A stretch of 64,000 nucleotides of DNA from Diatrype stigma. Lineage: Eukaryota; Ascomycota; Sordariomycetes; Xylariales; Diatrypaceae. The notes under the pieces are model-generated. The model was not told where the DNA came from. It did not search any database and was given only the letters and a program-made list of their open reading frames with translations. Both the position numbers and the translations under genes were made by a program. Below are positions 62,939 to 64,000 of the stretch, one piece after another (the stretch's first letter is position 1; every line of letters begins with the position of its first letter). The stretch is taken from NCBI GenBank assembly GCA_022225965.2, contig JAKJXP020000003.1, positions 682,001 through 746,000 on the forward strand, written 5' to 3'.

Positions 62939-64000
<1,062 letters not shown>

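Overview
This window is nuclear DNA of a filamentous ascomycete (Pezizomycotina, most likely a Sordariomycete). The evidence is dense short GT-AG introns of about 50-150 nt with CTAAC or CTGAC branch sites close to the 3' splice site, single-copy eukaryotic housekeeping genes, kilobase intergenic stretches full of microsatellites, and no bacterial, viral or organellar signature. I did not identify the species. Two runs of 10 N show that it is a draft assembly.

Fifteen protein-coding genes are recognisable. Region 1-26.5 kb is a head-to-tail minus-strand series: a Yor1-type ABCC transporter (2152-6769), INO80 subunit Ies1 (10054-12121), DEAD-box helicase Ded1 (14258-16467), proteasome beta-4 subunit Pre1 (19590-20407) and a P5B ATPase of the Ypk9/ATP13A2 type (21588-26453). 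Region 29.6-47.4 kb is a plus-strand series: Nap1 (29679-31208), phosphoglycerate dehydrogenase Ser3 (34179-35893), a class V myosin (38517-43736), Fap7/AK6 (44717-45391) and the ITPase Ham1 (46312-47398). Region 47.8-60.5 kb returns to the minus strand: a ZUFSP/Mug105-type deubiquitinase (47875-50483), cytosolic seryl-tRNA synthetase (51787-53973), Rheb GTPase (54944-55920) and a WAPL-domain cohesin release factor (57832-60533). The window ends inside a plus-strand uracil phosphoribosyltransferase gene (62939 to the edge).

The genes do not form a pathway or cluster. They are ordinary syntenic core genes for transport, chromatin, translation, proteolysis, metabolism and signalling. I found no previously undescribed system, secondary-metabolite cluster, tRNA or rRNA.

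The unusual items are mostly at gene-structure and repeat level. The Pre1 start codon is interrupted by an intron. The Ham1 and seryl-tRNA synthetase genes each appear to carry one extra base that breaks a conserved reading frame. The ZUFSP gene has a probable GC-AG intron and a 10-nt terminal coding exon. The P5B ATPase has a stop-free intron whose length is a multiple of three. A 373-bp TA-flanked inverted-repeat element (MITE) lies between the WAPL and UPRT genes. A palindromic CCTAGG-centred motif is scattered through intergenic DNA. Long G:C homopolymers lie beside both assembly gaps.

Exon coordinates were derived by eye from splice signals, reading-frame phase and remembered family consensus. 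None was checked with RNA or alignment.
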